Below, one piece after another: positions 22,691 to 33,828 of a stretch of 48,277 bases of DNA. Within the stretch, counting starts at the first letter, position 1, and each line of letters begins with the position of its first letter. Source of the DNA: Gnetum montanum. Lineage: Eukaryota > Streptophyta > Gnetopsida > Gnetales > Gnetaceae. The DNA lies in NCBI GenBank assembly GCA_015680685.1, contig MNCI01000889.1, positions 84,254-132,530 of the forward strand. Direction: 5' to 3'. Position numbers and translations under genes: made by a program. Under the pieces are notes generated by a model, which made no database searches, was not told the origin of the DNA, and saw only the letters and a list, made by a program, of their open reading frames with translations.

Positions 22691-22708
22691 TGGCGCCTTT
22701 GCCAAGGA
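22691..22708 (+). other. Element B primer binding site (tRNA-Asp type)
   Basis: TGGCGCCTTTGCCAAGGA starts two bases after the LTR. It is the best-preserved primer site in the window. Confidence 0.85.
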
Positions 22709-22829
22709 CTAAGTTTTTGTGAGCTAAGTAGAACATAGGAGATCACTCACATCGTTGGGAGCCTAAACGAACCTTAGGGTTAATTAAAAAAAATTATATA
22801 ATGGTTAATTAGCACATTGATAAGACACC

Positions 22830-25478
22830 ATGTCTTCTCCTTCTTCTCATAAGAGCACTTCACCACCTAGGGATCATACAAAGAACAGTTGACAGTCTAA
22901 AACACATAACCAAAATCCACGAGTTCCTTAACAATATAGGGTGGTATATACTCATCTTGATGAGTACATACCCAATTTTACTTTTATCCTCCATCAGGAT
23001 GAACAGATGAGCTGGAGAGATTTGCAAGGTAACATAGTATTACCTTCAGATCGTGCAGTCCCCAACATGCTCCTCCGTGCTTTGGCACAGATTGGCATGA
23101 CGCAACTCTATGTTGAATACATTGCGGCAGATTTTGACATGAGGGATTACCATCCCACATCTGCACAACATCTAAGGGACTCAAAGTAGAAGAGCCAACA
23201 TACACTGTCGGAGGGTAAAGAGGTCCCGCACGTCCTAAGTGAAATTGGAGATGGTGAACCACTTATAATAGGTTCTCTATCGAAAGATGTTCCCCCTCCT
23301 AATGATAGTGAGGAGGTGGGGTATCAGAACCTACACTCCATGATACACAACCCTAGTTCTGATCCCTGTGAACACCAACTATTCACTGAGGGAACAACAA
23401 CACATGACAAGGACAGGCACTCAGATCTTCATCACGATCGGGGCTGAAGCCACAGAAGAGAAGGTAAGAAACATCGTCATGGCGATGGTTCTTCTTCTTC
23501 TTCCCCTTCTTCACATCATTCACCCTCTTCTTCCACATCATGATGCAGCCATCGCGAGCATAATGGTGAGGATAGAGGTAGGAAAAATGAGAGACCTCGA
23601 CGAGAGAGTCGAGAGCAAGGACAAGGACATCAACGAAGGGAAAGTAGGGAACAATGAAGACATCATAGACATCATGAAAGAGATGATCATGAAAAACCCC
23701 TACTTGCCACCCGAAGCATGCTAGATATCATGGAGGCAGTGAGAATACCAACAAGGCATTTAAAAGATAGTCAGATCAAGCGCTTAGACATGAAAAATAT
23801 CCCACGCTTCAAAGGGGGATACAATGCGGATCCAAAAAATAATTTATAGGCATTCCATGATGCCTGCACCTTGCAAAACATAGAAAAAAAGTGGTAGAAA
23901 CTAAAGTTGTTTCCCAGGGCACTCATAAAGGAAGCAGAGAGTTGGTACCGATCCTTAGAACCAGAAACCATTAGGAGGTGGAGTATGATGTTAGAGTTGT
24001 TTAATGATAAATATCAAACGTACTCCAAAGTATCTAATTTATGTAAGCAGATCCAAGGATGGAAGCAAGGTAATCATGAACCCTTGGATGCTACCATGGG
24101 CCACTACTATGCATTGTTACATTATTGCCTAGGCCATGGTTACGCACAGTAGGATCAACTCCGCCACATTGTAGATGGGCTAAGGTATGAAACTAGGAGA
24201 ACCCTTGGGACTTATGCCCAACGGAGACTATCAAAACTTAGATCCCATGAAATTCATCACTTGTTGGAACAAGTAGCCAAAGAAGAAGGGGAGCTACGAA
24301 AAAGGGAAAGTGCTAAAGAATATAACCGTGATCCCTCTCTTCAAAAGAAGGGAGTGAGATTCTGCGATGAAAAGGATGAGTCACCACTCGAAGAGTTGGT
24401 GAATAGAAAAACCTTTCCGCTTTAGAAGCTAACAATAGAAGTAGTGGCTAAGGTAGATAAGATACAGGACTCCTTGGATAGTAGACTTGAACTTGTCCTA
24501 AATATTGTAGAGGAGTTTAAGGAGGAACGAAGTAGTGACAAAGACAAGAAAATGCGGAGAGATTCTGGTCCTGCACATGACAAGGGTAAGGGGAGAATAA
24601 CTATCTTCGATGAGGTTGTGGATTCGGACACAAACGATGATGGTGGATGTGAGATCTACCAATATGACCATCCCAAAGGATGTTTTCTAATCATCTCACA
24701 TCTACAAGAGTCTGGGATGTATGCACTCAACCTGAGACTTAACCAATGGCAGACACCCCAAAGGTTAGCTTATCCTCAAGGTAACCCAAGATAGTTCCAC
24801 CAACCATTAACGTACTATCCAAGAGGAACTCCACCACAACCCATCGAACAACATCAGCAGTGGAAATACCCACAGTCATGGAGATGCCACCGCCGAAACA
24901 ACAATACCCTTAATGGCAACCTGATCCATATGGTTACTACATGCAGCAGCCGATTTCTCCAAGTGACTCTATGGGTCACACAACTCCCCAATGTCACTAC
25001 CAAGTTCGGGAGTACTTTACAAGGACTCTTTCTCCTCTGCGAGACGCTCCATATCCATACCATCCTCCTACTCCATCCACACCTCTTCCACCTATAGTTC
25101 CCATACCTCTTACTCCAAAAATGCAAGGGGAACTCCCCACTCAACCGCAACAACGCAATGCTACAAGAGCCATAAAAATTCAACCCACTGCTAGTTCTGA
25201 CAACCGTAAAAAGAGAAGACCTTTCTTCATAACCAAAAGCCTAGACAAGCTCTCACAACAACAAGCAGTTGAGTCTAGGTACGCTCCTCCAACACATAAG
25301 GCTTAGGAGCACCCTTTAGTCCAACAACAGAGCTTAACACATATGGTTATGTTAACACATACTATAATTGACTGGATCAAGGTAGGACACCTTCCCAATA
25401 AACTAGCTAATCCTAGAAGTCCCTTAATCTATCTCCAAGTCATCAGGAATGAACCTCATAAGGCTCTTCTTGACTCAA
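22830..25478 (+). pseudogene. gag-pro: Element B Gag-protease frame
   Basis: Starts at ATG 22830 (MSSPSSHKSTSPP) and keeps one frame to 24794 with ten internal stops, all one C-to-T or G-to-A step from a sense codon. Parts: N-terminal conserved block VYTHLDEYIPNFTFILHQDE; a basic, H/R/S-rich linker; capsid domain (about codons 310-440: IPRFKGGYNADP, KLKLFPRALIKEAESWY, ELFNDKYQTYSKVSNLCKQI); LRHIVDGLRYETRRTLGTYA; KEEGELRKRES; and a zinc-knuckle remnant CEIYQYDHPKGC near 24650. One frameshift at about 24875 leads to a P/Q-rich tail, then without a break into a protease N-terminus: LPNKLANPRSPLIYLQV, HKALLDS. The frame stops at the N at 25479. The rest of the protease is readable only on the opposite strand of the next block. 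Confidence 0.82.
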
Positions 25479-25830
25479 NCGATGGATTGGTCTACCAGCT
25501 CTAGTTGAATGTTTCTCTTCTTAAGTTGGGGCAGGTTCTAGGCTTGATACATCTCTTGTGAAATTAGGTTGACTCCGGAACTTGAGTCAAGAAGAGCCTT
25601 ATGAGGTTCATTCCTGATGACTTGGAGATAGATTAAGGGACTTCTAGGATTAGCTAGTTTATTGGGAAGGTGTCCTACCTTGATCCAGTCAATTATAGTA
25701 TGTGTTAACATAACCATATGTGTTAAGCTCTGTTGTTGGACTAAAGGGTGCTCCTAAGCCTTATGTGTTGGAGGAGCGTACCTAGACTCAACTGCTTGTT
25801 GTTGTGAGAGCTTGTCTAGGCTTTTGGTTA
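25230..25830. repeat. Perfect 249-bp inverted repeat bounded by single Ns
   Basis: 25230-25478 is repeated without a visible difference as the reverse complement at 25582-25830. Single Ns stand at 25479 and 25831. The 102-bp spacer 25480-25581 read on minus continues the protease frame (SGVNLIS after LLDS). In sequence this decayed, a perfect repeat of 249 bp is best explained by a contig end placed in reverse during gap closing. Confidence 0.85.
25480..25590 (-). pseudogene. pro: Element B protease core on the inverted block
   Basis: Read on minus, the frame gives the aspartic protease active-site region: LLDS followed by SSGVNLISQEMY, where active enzymes have D-[ST]-G. The first residues are shared with the plus-strand frame ending at 25478, so this is the same gene inverted. 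A glycine-to-serine change in the D-S/T-G triad and a TAG soon after indicate decay. Element C has the equivalent at about 42740. Confidence 0.65.
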
Positions 25831-25833
25831 NAG

Positions 25834-26154
25834 AAACTCTACAACAAAGATGCCTATATGTAGCAACCACATAAGTAGTGGGCACCCCATGGTTGACAGC
25901 TACTAGAAAGAGCAAACCAACATGCATGGAATGAACTAGGGGAATAACTCATGCCCACAATGAAGGCAGAGATACATTGGAATATGAGCGTTGCCAACTT
26001 CCACCCCCTAACCTGAAAACATTAATCAGGAGAGGTTGGGCACTTCTAAGAAATTCAAACAGGCACTCATTATTTCAGATCTCTCCCTTTCCATTCAGTC
26101 ATGGGGGAGATATCCACCTATGCTAATCATTTGGAGGCCCTCAGTTCTTCTTAG
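25834..26154 (+). pseudogene. Element B coding remnant of unknown identity
   Basis: One frame from the second N to TAG 26152 with about eight stops, mostly CAG/CAA-to-TAG/TAA type (QQPHK-W-PHG, LERANQHAWNEL, MKAEIHWNMSVANFHPL). Its end (FHSVMGEIST) aligns at DNA level with the end of the A gag frame (FSYGRYPP) and with C near 35180 on minus, so it is the 3' end of the family's main coding region. The part between the protease and this end is missing. Confidence 0.5.
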
Positions 26155-26330
26155 TTTTTGTTTTACACATTTTTGTTTTACACATTTTTGTCTTACACGT
26201 TTTTTTTTACAAAATTCTTTAACTTTTCTTGTTTTTGTTTTACACATTTCTTTAACTTTTCTTGTTTTTTTGTTTGCAAATTTCTTTAACTTTTCTTGTT
26301 TTTATTTTTCAACATCGTTATGCTTTTTCA
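26155..26330 (+). repeat. T-rich tract with TTTTACACATTTTTG repeats
   Basis: Short direct repeats TTTTGTTTTACACATTT and CTTTAACTTTTCTTG. The same T-rich tract follows the coding region in A and C. Confidence 0.6.
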
Positions 26331-26333
26331 TTT

Positions 26334-26362
<29 letters not shown>
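26334..26362 (+). repeat. (GT)n microsatellite
   Basis: About 14 GT units interrupted once by TTT, within the T-rich tract of B. Confidence 0.9.
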
Positions 26363-26364
<2 letters not shown>

Positions 26365-27296
26365 CCCACCTTGTAAGTTTGTCATCCAATAAGTGTTCTT
26401 CATGATGGTATGAACTATTTTCATATTGATTGCTAATGTTTGGTTTTTACCTTTAAGTCATGATGTTGATACTAAGGTATGTTCTTTTGATATGGTAGGC
26501 AATGAGTTCACTTCATCCATTCATCCACTAGTTCTATGGTCTCTCTTGGCTTGGAAATGTATAGTCCTTTTTTAATAAGAACTTTAATGAATCGATGACT
26601 AGGCATTTCTCAAACTAAGGAAGGACTCAAGGATTGAAAAGGTTGTGGCTTCAAGTGAACTTGATGCATTTATGTTGGCCATTCTCTTGGGTGCTTGGAT
26701 GTTTTCTTCTTGAGTTTTCTTGCCACTTCAGTGTTACCCAATTATTGGGAAGTTGAGCAATAAAAATAACAAAGTCTTTGCATGGTGTGGTTCTCACGCA
26801 TAAACACATAAAATAAAAAAAATGTGAGAATTCAAAGCACATCCCTTAGACGGAATAATCCCTTAGGCTACAAGCACTGGTTATGGAACTCAAAATAAAA
26901 CTATTCCCTCTAACTAAGGCCCTTCTCGCTTCCCATTCTCTCTTCCTTGTTTCATCAGAATGGTAGTGACCCTTTGGGAAGGCATTCTTGTTACTTCAAG
27001 GGGATGGATTGGCTGAATACATTAATGCAAAGTCACTGGATGTGGTTGGTTGAGGCCGGAGTTGGAATGAGATTTGCTAAGACACATTAATCATGAAACA
27101 CACAAGGGGCTATACACCACCTTGTTCTTGGGATTCCATTCCATTCGCTTCTCTCCACCCTTCTCTCCATTGTTCACCTCATTGCCGGTTGTATCATTAG
27201 TATATATTTTGGTGGATACATCGTTTTATTTTTGGTAAATTCTTGTTGTTAAGACATAAAATCTTGTTCCAAATGACATTCCTAGAGCCTACAGAC
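26363..27296 (+). other. Element B noncoding 3' region
   Basis: No coding signal; the frame at 26651-26842 minus looks like chance. Parts align with C on minus (TTCCTTGTTTC at about 26951 against about 34240; TTCACCTCATTG at about 27173 against about 34020). Confidence 0.5.
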
Positions 27297-27355
27297 TCTT
27301 TGAATGTGGGATTGTCAGGGCATTAAGGGCATGAACCTACTTTGGGGAGGACCCA
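27297..27355 (+). other. Conserved GGGCATTA / GGGGAGGACCCAC block
   Basis: CTTTGAATGTGGG, CAGGGCATTAAGGGC and CCTACTTTGGGGAGGACCCA, the B copy of the block at 14551 in A. Confidence 0.7.
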
Positions 27356-27530
27356 CTAACATTCCTATTTGGTGCACCAGTTAAATTCTTTCCCTTAACA
27401 TTTTTGCAATCTATTTTATTTTGTTCATTTCCATCTTGACATCCATTTCATCGATGTCATAGTTGTCCTTTTTTATCTATCTTTCTTATTCCTTTTCTTT
27501 CTCCATTCTATCGATACCGAAGGTTCGCGA

Positions 27531-27545
27531 TTAGTCATGGGGGTA
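27531..27545 (+). other. Internal polypurine-tract-like motif, element B
   Basis: TTAGTCATGGGGGTACGGGG, near-identical to the terminal tract at 28074, about 180 bp before the splice acceptor. Confidence 0.6.
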
Positions 27546-27689
27546 CGGGGCCCAATTTTTTCGATTTTCGCCTAACCCCTACACCTTCAGTAGCCATCAA
27601 TATTATATCTCCAAACCTACAATCAACCATACCACAACCTAGCTAATGACCCTTTCACTGAAACAAGGTATCAACTGCATTGTAATTCA

Positions 27690-27728
27690 TTTACCCTTGC
27701 TAATATAAAGACTATGTTGTGTGTGCAG
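27690..27728 (+). promoter_or_regulatory. Putative 3' splice acceptor, element B
   Basis: TTGCTAATA (branch-point-like) then TTGTGTGTGCAG. An ATG follows 9 bases later (27738), opening a short decayed frame (GFGRNTWNGEVLEV...) to about 27940. The long 3' ORF of A is not present here. Confidence 0.5.
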
Positions 27729-28073
27729 ATCGAAATCATGAAACAATGAATTGGATTTGGAAGGAACACTTGGAATGGAGAAGTGCTGGAAGTAGCTATG
27801 CAAGGAGCAAGACCGATGACGTGCTTATGGATGGACAACGAAAGGCACAACCTTGGCGTTGGTAGCAGCAACACTTCTTTCTCTCTCTCTTTCTCAGCTA
27901 CCAAATAAGGCCTGATGTCAATGTAATAAGGTGTTCACTCTTGTTGTCATCAACACCAGTTTTGTCTTGTTCTGTAATGATGATCCATTCACATCTCATC
28001 CCATTAGTTCCATTTGAGTCAGTAATCCCATACCTTCCCAATATTATTATAAGGAACTCGAGGATGGATTTTT

Positions 28074-28090
28074 ATTCAGTCATGGGGGTA
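28074..28090 (+). other. Element B polypurine tract
   Basis: ATTCAGTCATGGGGGTA abuts the TGATGGGCC start of the 3' LTR. Confidence 0.8.
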
Positions 28091-28607
28091 TGATGGGCCA
28101 CGATATCGGGTACATGATATTGTGTCGTCCCTTGCGATATTGCGTACGTGATATCACGATTCACCGCCAAGTCTATATATAAGAGGCAACTCTTCCTTGT
28201 TTTATCATCTAGATCTAGACCTTAGGGAAACTCTGGCAGTTTTACCTCTCTAGAGATAGAATATTTTCCATGTGCCCACAGTAGGAGCTCCAAAGTGAAT
28301 GAATCTTTATTCGAGTAGATATTGTACTTGAACACATATTTGTGTACAGAAATAAAGACGAACTTCTTGGATAAACCTTTCAGTGCATGGAATAGGCTAA
28401 ATAGGATTTTATTTATTGTTATTTACCGTTTATCATTTACATGCTTTATTAGTCATTAAATCTCTCTCAACCCTTCTCTCCTAGTTAAGTGCCTCAGTAC
28501 GACCGCTTCGAGCAAGTGCATTACGCGTGGTGATCCCAGCAACGACTAGCGTTTGGTAACCATGGTTGCATTAGTTCAAGGTGTGAACGATAAGTGGGAG
28601 TGGATGC
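28091..28607 (+). repeat. Element B 3' LTR (truncated)
   Basis: Starts TGATGGGCCACGATATCGGG with dyads to about 28160 and TATA (TATATATAAG) at 28174. It matches the B 5' LTR until GGATGC at 28607; about 250 bp of the LTR 3' end are missing. Confidence 0.82.
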
Positions 28608-30480
28608 AGAATCACTATGCCCCTTGCCATGGAAGCTAAAACTAAAGATTAACATGAATCCCATTATTGTAGAATTGATAAAAGAAAAAGAAAACATCAA
28701 TCCTTGAGATTAACTAGGACTAAAATTTATTGAATATTTTAATAAATAAACATTTAAATGGGTAGGAAATGAAAATTAACAAGAAATGAAATGTTCTAAT
28801 CAACCATTAAAACCTATAAAATTGCTCCTACCCAAGCATGAGACTAATCAAGTGCTTTATGCAATGTAAACACTACCATCCCATAAGAAATTAAGCATCA
28901 AGCTTACTTATGTACTCAAGAATTTACATGAGAGTCATTTCCATAGTAGGCTCTTACCGATGGAGTCAAGTAAGACAAGTAAGCACACAACCCAACTCCA
29001 TTGCTCACGATACATTCAAATGATCATGGGATCGCTTAATGGCACACCATTTTATTAACCATGACCAAACACTTATCCAAGTTTTAAAAACTTACATCTT
29101 AAAGTCTTAGCTCACCAAAACCTTCCATGGATCTAGTAGCAACAACATCTCCACTTGTGATGCAAGATCCAACTACAAGCTTAATATAAGTCCAATTCAC
29201 TAGTGATGGTAGAAGAAAGAGGGAAGGATAAATTTGTGTTAAGTGTGCATTCCATGAAGTAAAGTTCCACATTAGATCCATTTGGCACCCACACATCATC
29301 ATCACATCTATATGCTCATCCATTCACCATTTGGCTCTTAGGACAAGCATTCATAAAGTACGTTAATTGATTTCTAATAAGTATGCAAAACATGAAAAAT
29401 AATACCTAAAAGAATATGAAAAAAAAAATTTATTAATCATCAATATAAAAAATAAACACATAAAAAATCATACCAAAAATCACAAATCAAAATTAATAGA
29501 TTTGTATGCTCAAAAATGGATACAAAATCACATCAAACCAAAAGAATAAATCAATTAAAGTATAATACATTAGTGTTAAAAAATATGCATGCATAAATAC
29601 CCATGCTAACAAGAACTAAAGCATGTAAACAAACAAACCACATTCTATTACCAAAGCTAATATGTGTAGACTTGCTCCACCATAACTGAGTTCAAGGCTA
29701 GTACTTAACAACCTCATTTCTTATGAACATCATCAACTGATTGAGAAGGTGATAATGATTCTTTGTAGCATCCCAAGCATTAGCCTTGATGACTGAATTT
29801 TGAATGAACTTTCCTTTCTCTCACATATGAATATTTTATATTTACATTTGTTTGAAGAAGGAGTAGAAACCTCATTTTTTTCATCTCTAAAAATATGGCC
29901 TCCTTGGTCCTATTTCTTTAAAGTTAATGCTAAAGGAAATGAGCATGCATTCTTGGAGATAGTGATATTCTTCTTTCTCTTATAATAATACTTCATCTAG
30001 GAGGTAATCAATTTCTTTATCATATGAAGAAAAAATCAATTTGGTACTATTTAATTTGTATAATGATGGTAGAACATTGCATTAAAGAACTAGATTTATC
30101 CCTATTATGGCAAATTTAAAAATCCTCCTATAATAGTATAGAGGATCATGATGAATATTGTTGGACTCATGGTTACCAAGATAGTTGTGGTGAATACAAA
30201 TAATATTGTTAGAGCAATGCTTCAGCTATTTGGGTCATAGCTTGCTAAGTTTCATGGTAGGAAGGTGGATGGCATGATGAAGTTTTTTTCATAGTATAGG
30301 GAACACTCTAAGATGCCAAGTTCCAATGAATAGATCCCTTCAATTGTTGATGTTACTATTTTGGTAGAGGAAATTTATTATAAGGATGACACATCCAATT
30401 AAGATAAGGCCTCAAACCCTTTTTTTTTTTCTTTTTTTTTTTTTGCTTTCATTAGTCTTTTTCTTGTGGCATAACTACCT
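28608..30480 (-). other. Element E, decayed downstream region
   Basis: Minus-strand reading: a proline/tyrosine-rich gag tail is faintly visible at about 30310-30150 (CHPPSYHET, LYSPQLSW), then a T-rich stretch at about 29650-29390 as in A, B and C. No polymerase motif and no GGGGAGGACCCAC block are visible. A T run with one C interruption is at 30419-30444. Confidence 0.4.
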
Positions 30481-30486
30481 TCATAG

Positions 30487-31690
30487 CTACTTCAACAACT
30501 TTTTTTTTAAATCCTTAAGGCCTAAAGTAATCTTTTGATTTAATTCATCCCAAATCTTGTTAACCACATTAGCAAGACTTGCTAAAGTATTCTTGATTCT
30601 CATGTTCTCTTGTATAAAGACTTCAACAACATTAGAAGATTGAATCTTATATTCAACATTGTTCACATCCTTCAAACATTAGGGTGTTGAGTTAACTTCC
30701 ATTATGTTAGTATGCTTATGCCATCCAATGTAGCTACAATTTGGGCCGCTAACCTATTAGATATTTTTCATAAAATAAATATTGATTGAACATTTTTTCT
30801 AAACCCATGATTTGAACACTAATTGAATATGTAATTATACCTTCTATGATTGCATTCATTAATTCATTGGTATCCTACTATCTTATTTCTAAGATTTGCA
30901 ACTTGGGCATAAAATTGAAACCTAACATTAAAATTATTTAACATCTCTAACCAAGAGAAGATGAAATTAGGTGAAAAATCGTAATACCATGTTTTAGCAT
31001 GATTAGTAAGTGTGTGAGAAAAACATAGTTTTTGCCACTCACTATTTAACCCTTATAGCTGACAAGCAATGATTAACGCTTGAAAATGAAGTTGTGGATC
31101 ATCATTCAACTACCTATTAAATGTTAAAATATCATCCATATCAATATTTTTGATTCTTCTCTCATTAATGCTTTCAAATGGGATGCAAACTATTTCACTA
31201 ATTTGACCTTAGTAAGTACATGAATACAATGAATCATCTAAACCAACAACACATCCATTTAAATAAAGGTAGGAAAAATGTGAAAGAATTGACTACTCAA
31301 TGTTTTCACTAGTGTAGCTCAATCCCCATAGACAAAGATTCATGGAGATCCTTCCCTTAGAATCATTCATGTTGTAGTTACAAGAAGCTCCTACCTACTT
31401 CTCAGCATGTATATGCTCATACTCTTACTCCATGATCATATCACACATCTTTTTTTTTCTTTTTTTTGAGAAACATACTCTAATTGTTTAAGTGACATGG
31501 ATTCATAATCTAATAGATTCTTGATGAATTCTTGGCTAGATAAAGCCTCCTCAAAGGCAATAGCTACAACTTCCCTATGCTCTTTGCAAAATTATCCATG
31601 TACATCACACCATCATTCTAATTTACCTTGAAAAAACTTCATCATAGTAGGAGGTGTTATTTCATTCACCATGTTTTTAAAGGTAATTTG
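30487..31690 (-). pseudogene. gag: Element E Gag
   Basis: Minus-strand frame with stops and shifts, homologous to the gags of A, B and C: INERRIKNIDMDDI, LNDDPQLHFQALIIACQL, SEWQKLCFSHTLTNHAKTWYY, MLNNFNVRFQFYAQVANLRNK. It ends in a helical stretch (FIQENMRIKNTLASLANVV, 30675-30487) that corresponds in place to the KVDKIQDSLDSRLELV segment of B. The first part (IAFEEALSSQEFIKNLLDYES) is less certain. A fourth, more diverged family member. Confidence 0.65.
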
Positions 31691-31834
31691 GACTAATTGA
31701 GGCTTCTTCTTAAATCTATTCTCATTGTTCAATTCAACTATGATTGTTTTAATCCTTTATTTTCTTCAAAATCAACAACTAAGAAAAGAAAATTTGTGAA
31801 TGTATAGAAGTAAAAAAATAATTTATTGATGCAT

Positions 31835-31852
31835 TCCCTAGTAATGACACTA
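31835..31852 (-). other. Element E primer binding site (decayed tRNA-Asp type)
   Basis: On minus, TAGTGTCATTACTAGGGA. Compared with TGGTGCCATTGCCAAGGA in A, five of the six differences are transitions of the G-to-A, C-to-T or A-to-G kind. It directly follows the presumed LTR end. Confidence 0.55.
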
Positions 31853-31853
31853 A

Positions 31854-32031
31854 TGATCATGCCCCACTAGCCAAAACAATAAGAGGTATATCAATAGTAT
31901 GCATAGTGTACTCACCGTAAACACCAAAGATGACGAGAACATGAATTACAGAGTTTACTTGTATATACCATTATGTTTAATAAATGAAAATAATACAATA
32001 CCTATAATACAAGTAAAATAACCTATGTTAC
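31854..32031 (-). repeat. Element E 5' LTR, end portion
   Basis: Presumed last part of a minus-strand LTR, ending GGGGCATGATCA before the primer site. Element C is inserted at its upper end; the rest of the LTR should lie above 46378. Confidence 0.45.
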
Positions 32032-32855
32032 TAATAAGAAGAATGTGTTCCCTATGCCTAACCATATGAATCATAGGCATGTACACACGATTTGGTTGAA
32101 TTCCATTGAACTTTGAGCTAATAGTGTTCTAGATTTTAAGTTTGATATTGTTGATTGTTGTCTTCCCAGTCATCACTTATGTTAGCTCAATTGGTATTGT
32201 TAAGTGTGATAAAGGCATGATATTTTTATTATTTTTATACCTAAAATATTTAAGAAATAAATTGATTAAATATTTAATTCTAACAATGGAATTAAGAGTA
32301 ATTTAAAATATCCTAAGCATAGAACATATGTTCCCACTTTTTGTACCCATCCTAAACCTGTATTAACATTCTTGGGTTACCAAGTGTCCACTACTAGAAT
32401 TACCAAATGTTAATATATTATGCTCAAAATGGTCATACTCACATTGTTACAGAATAAAATGTTATATTGTGAAGTGCAAAAAAGTAAAGTGCATTAAGAG
32501 TAAAATGTCAAAAATAAACTAATCTCTAGTCCAAATGCTACAATGGAAGGAATTAATCTCAATTTTATTGATGTCATGTAAAAGTCTCCAATTACAATAT
32601 GCACTTGAATAAAATTTTGTACAATCAACTCAATCCATGTTTTAGGAACTTAAGAGGAAATTTAACTAACTTCTATAGAAGAAAACTATAAGAGTATAGC
32701 TACTAGAATGACCAAAGGTTCCATAAACATGATAGGTAACTCATATTTATAGGCATTTACTATAATTATAATATCATATTTATTACATAGCATCCCAGCC
32801 TATGATATAATAGATGCAATATATTGGACACTAATTAAATCTTCATGATTCATCA
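32032..32855 (-). repeat. Element C 3' LTR
   Basis: On minus starts TGATGAATCATGAAG right after GTTGTGGGGGCA and ends at TCTTATTA. It aligns throughout with 45473-46373 (for example CTAGAATGACCAAAGG and TACCAAGTGTC in both). The dyad region is shorter than in the 5' LTR. Confidence 0.88.
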
Positions 32856-32871
32856 TGCCCCCACAACTCGC
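32856..32871 (-). other. Element C polypurine tract
   Basis: On minus GCGAGTTGTGGGGGCA abuts the LTR start. Confidence 0.75.
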
Positions 32872-33286
32872 CAAAAACTCATCCTCAAGTTGTACAAGAT
32901 GAACAAATTCCACTTCAAAATTTGTGGGGTAACATGACAAATATGAGTGCTACATTACAAAATTTATTTGAGTAGATGTATTACAAATTGAGAAAAAGAA
33001 AAGCCACATGTCAAAGTTTATAAAATTACAATATTCTTCAAAAATCCACCAATAATAAATTTTCATATTGGGTTGTTACATTAGCACTTCTTATTTTATG
33101 CAAAAATTTTGAAGGATGAACTAAAATGTCTCCTTAACCCATGGATTTCTAGATAGCAAACATATTGAGCTTAAATCCATGTTTATACTATTGGTCTATA
33201 AGCATGTCCTTCTTTATTTTCTTCTTGGTATTTTTTTCCTTATCCTTCGAAAGACCTTCAATCTTATGCATTCTTTTAAGCATTAT

Positions 33287-33320
33287 CTACAATCACAAAA
33301 GAATCAATGTTAAATTCTCC
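33287..33320 (-). promoter_or_regulatory. Putative 3' splice acceptor, element C
   Basis: On minus TTTAACATTGATTC then TTTGTGATTGTAG, as in A (TGTGATTGCAG). An ATG follows within three bases (ATAATGCTTAAAAG), but the frame soon breaks; no A-like 3' ORF is recognisable below it. Confidence 0.5.
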
Positions 33321-33540
33321 AATTTTTCCTTAATGATTAAAACCTTTATGGATCCTTAATTAGCTCAAAATTTGAAAAGCTTCACATTCAAGCTTAATTT
33401 AATTATGAAATAATTTCCTAAGGCTTTGGGATGACCAAAATCATTAAGTTATTATTTCATTTTAATTACTTTTACTATTAGTTATTGCAATTTTTTAAAA
33501 ATGAGCTATTATAAAATTTCAAAATTTAATTCACATCCTT

Positions 33541-33555
33541 AGCCCCCATGACAAA
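33541..33555 (-). other. Internal polypurine-tract-like motif, element C
   Basis: On minus TTTGTCATGGGGGCT, the third copy of the internal motif found in A and B, about 240 bp before the splice acceptor. Confidence 0.55.
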
Positions 33556-33828
33556 TGAGCTCAACTCTAGGAGTGCACAAGGTTTCAAATAATTAAAATC
33601 AAATGTCTAATTAATAAGATATTGCAAATTTATCAAAATGTTTAAAATTGGAAGGTTTTAAAATGCTAAGAAATATTAAACTTGGAGAAATTTTCAATAT
33701 AAAAACATTACAAATTAATCAAATTTAATAAGTAGACCCAAAATGATGCATAAATTTAGACAAGATGCCCATAATATCCTTACAGACGTGAGGTTGGTTC
33801 AAAATCATGATCAACAAAAGTTATGCAA

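Larger units (their letters stand above)
21860..28607 (+). mobile_element. LTR retrotransposon B (TGATGA family, Athila-like gypsy, deleted)
   Basis: A 6.7-kb copy: rearranged 5' LTR, tRNA-Asp primer site, gag-protease frame, inverted block, remnant coding end, T-rich tract, conserved block, internal polypurine motif, splice acceptor, polypurine tract and a truncated 3' LTR. Reverse transcriptase, RNase H and integrase are absent. A target duplication cannot be tested because both outer ends are damaged. Confidence 0.8.

Noticed and set aside
23368-23724. 118-residue frame inside the B gag
   Set aside because: Out of frame with the gag, which continues in the neighbouring frame with homologous motifs on both sides; the frame only covers the basic linker.
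25230-25830. The inverted repeat as a MITE or functional hairpin
   Set aside because: The arms carry gag-protease coding sequence, no target duplication is seen, and Ns mark the block edges; mis-assembly is simpler.
26036-26392. 118-residue hydrophobic frame over the T-rich tract
   Set aside because: Its phenylalanine- and leucine-rich composition is caused by the T-rich and GT repeats.
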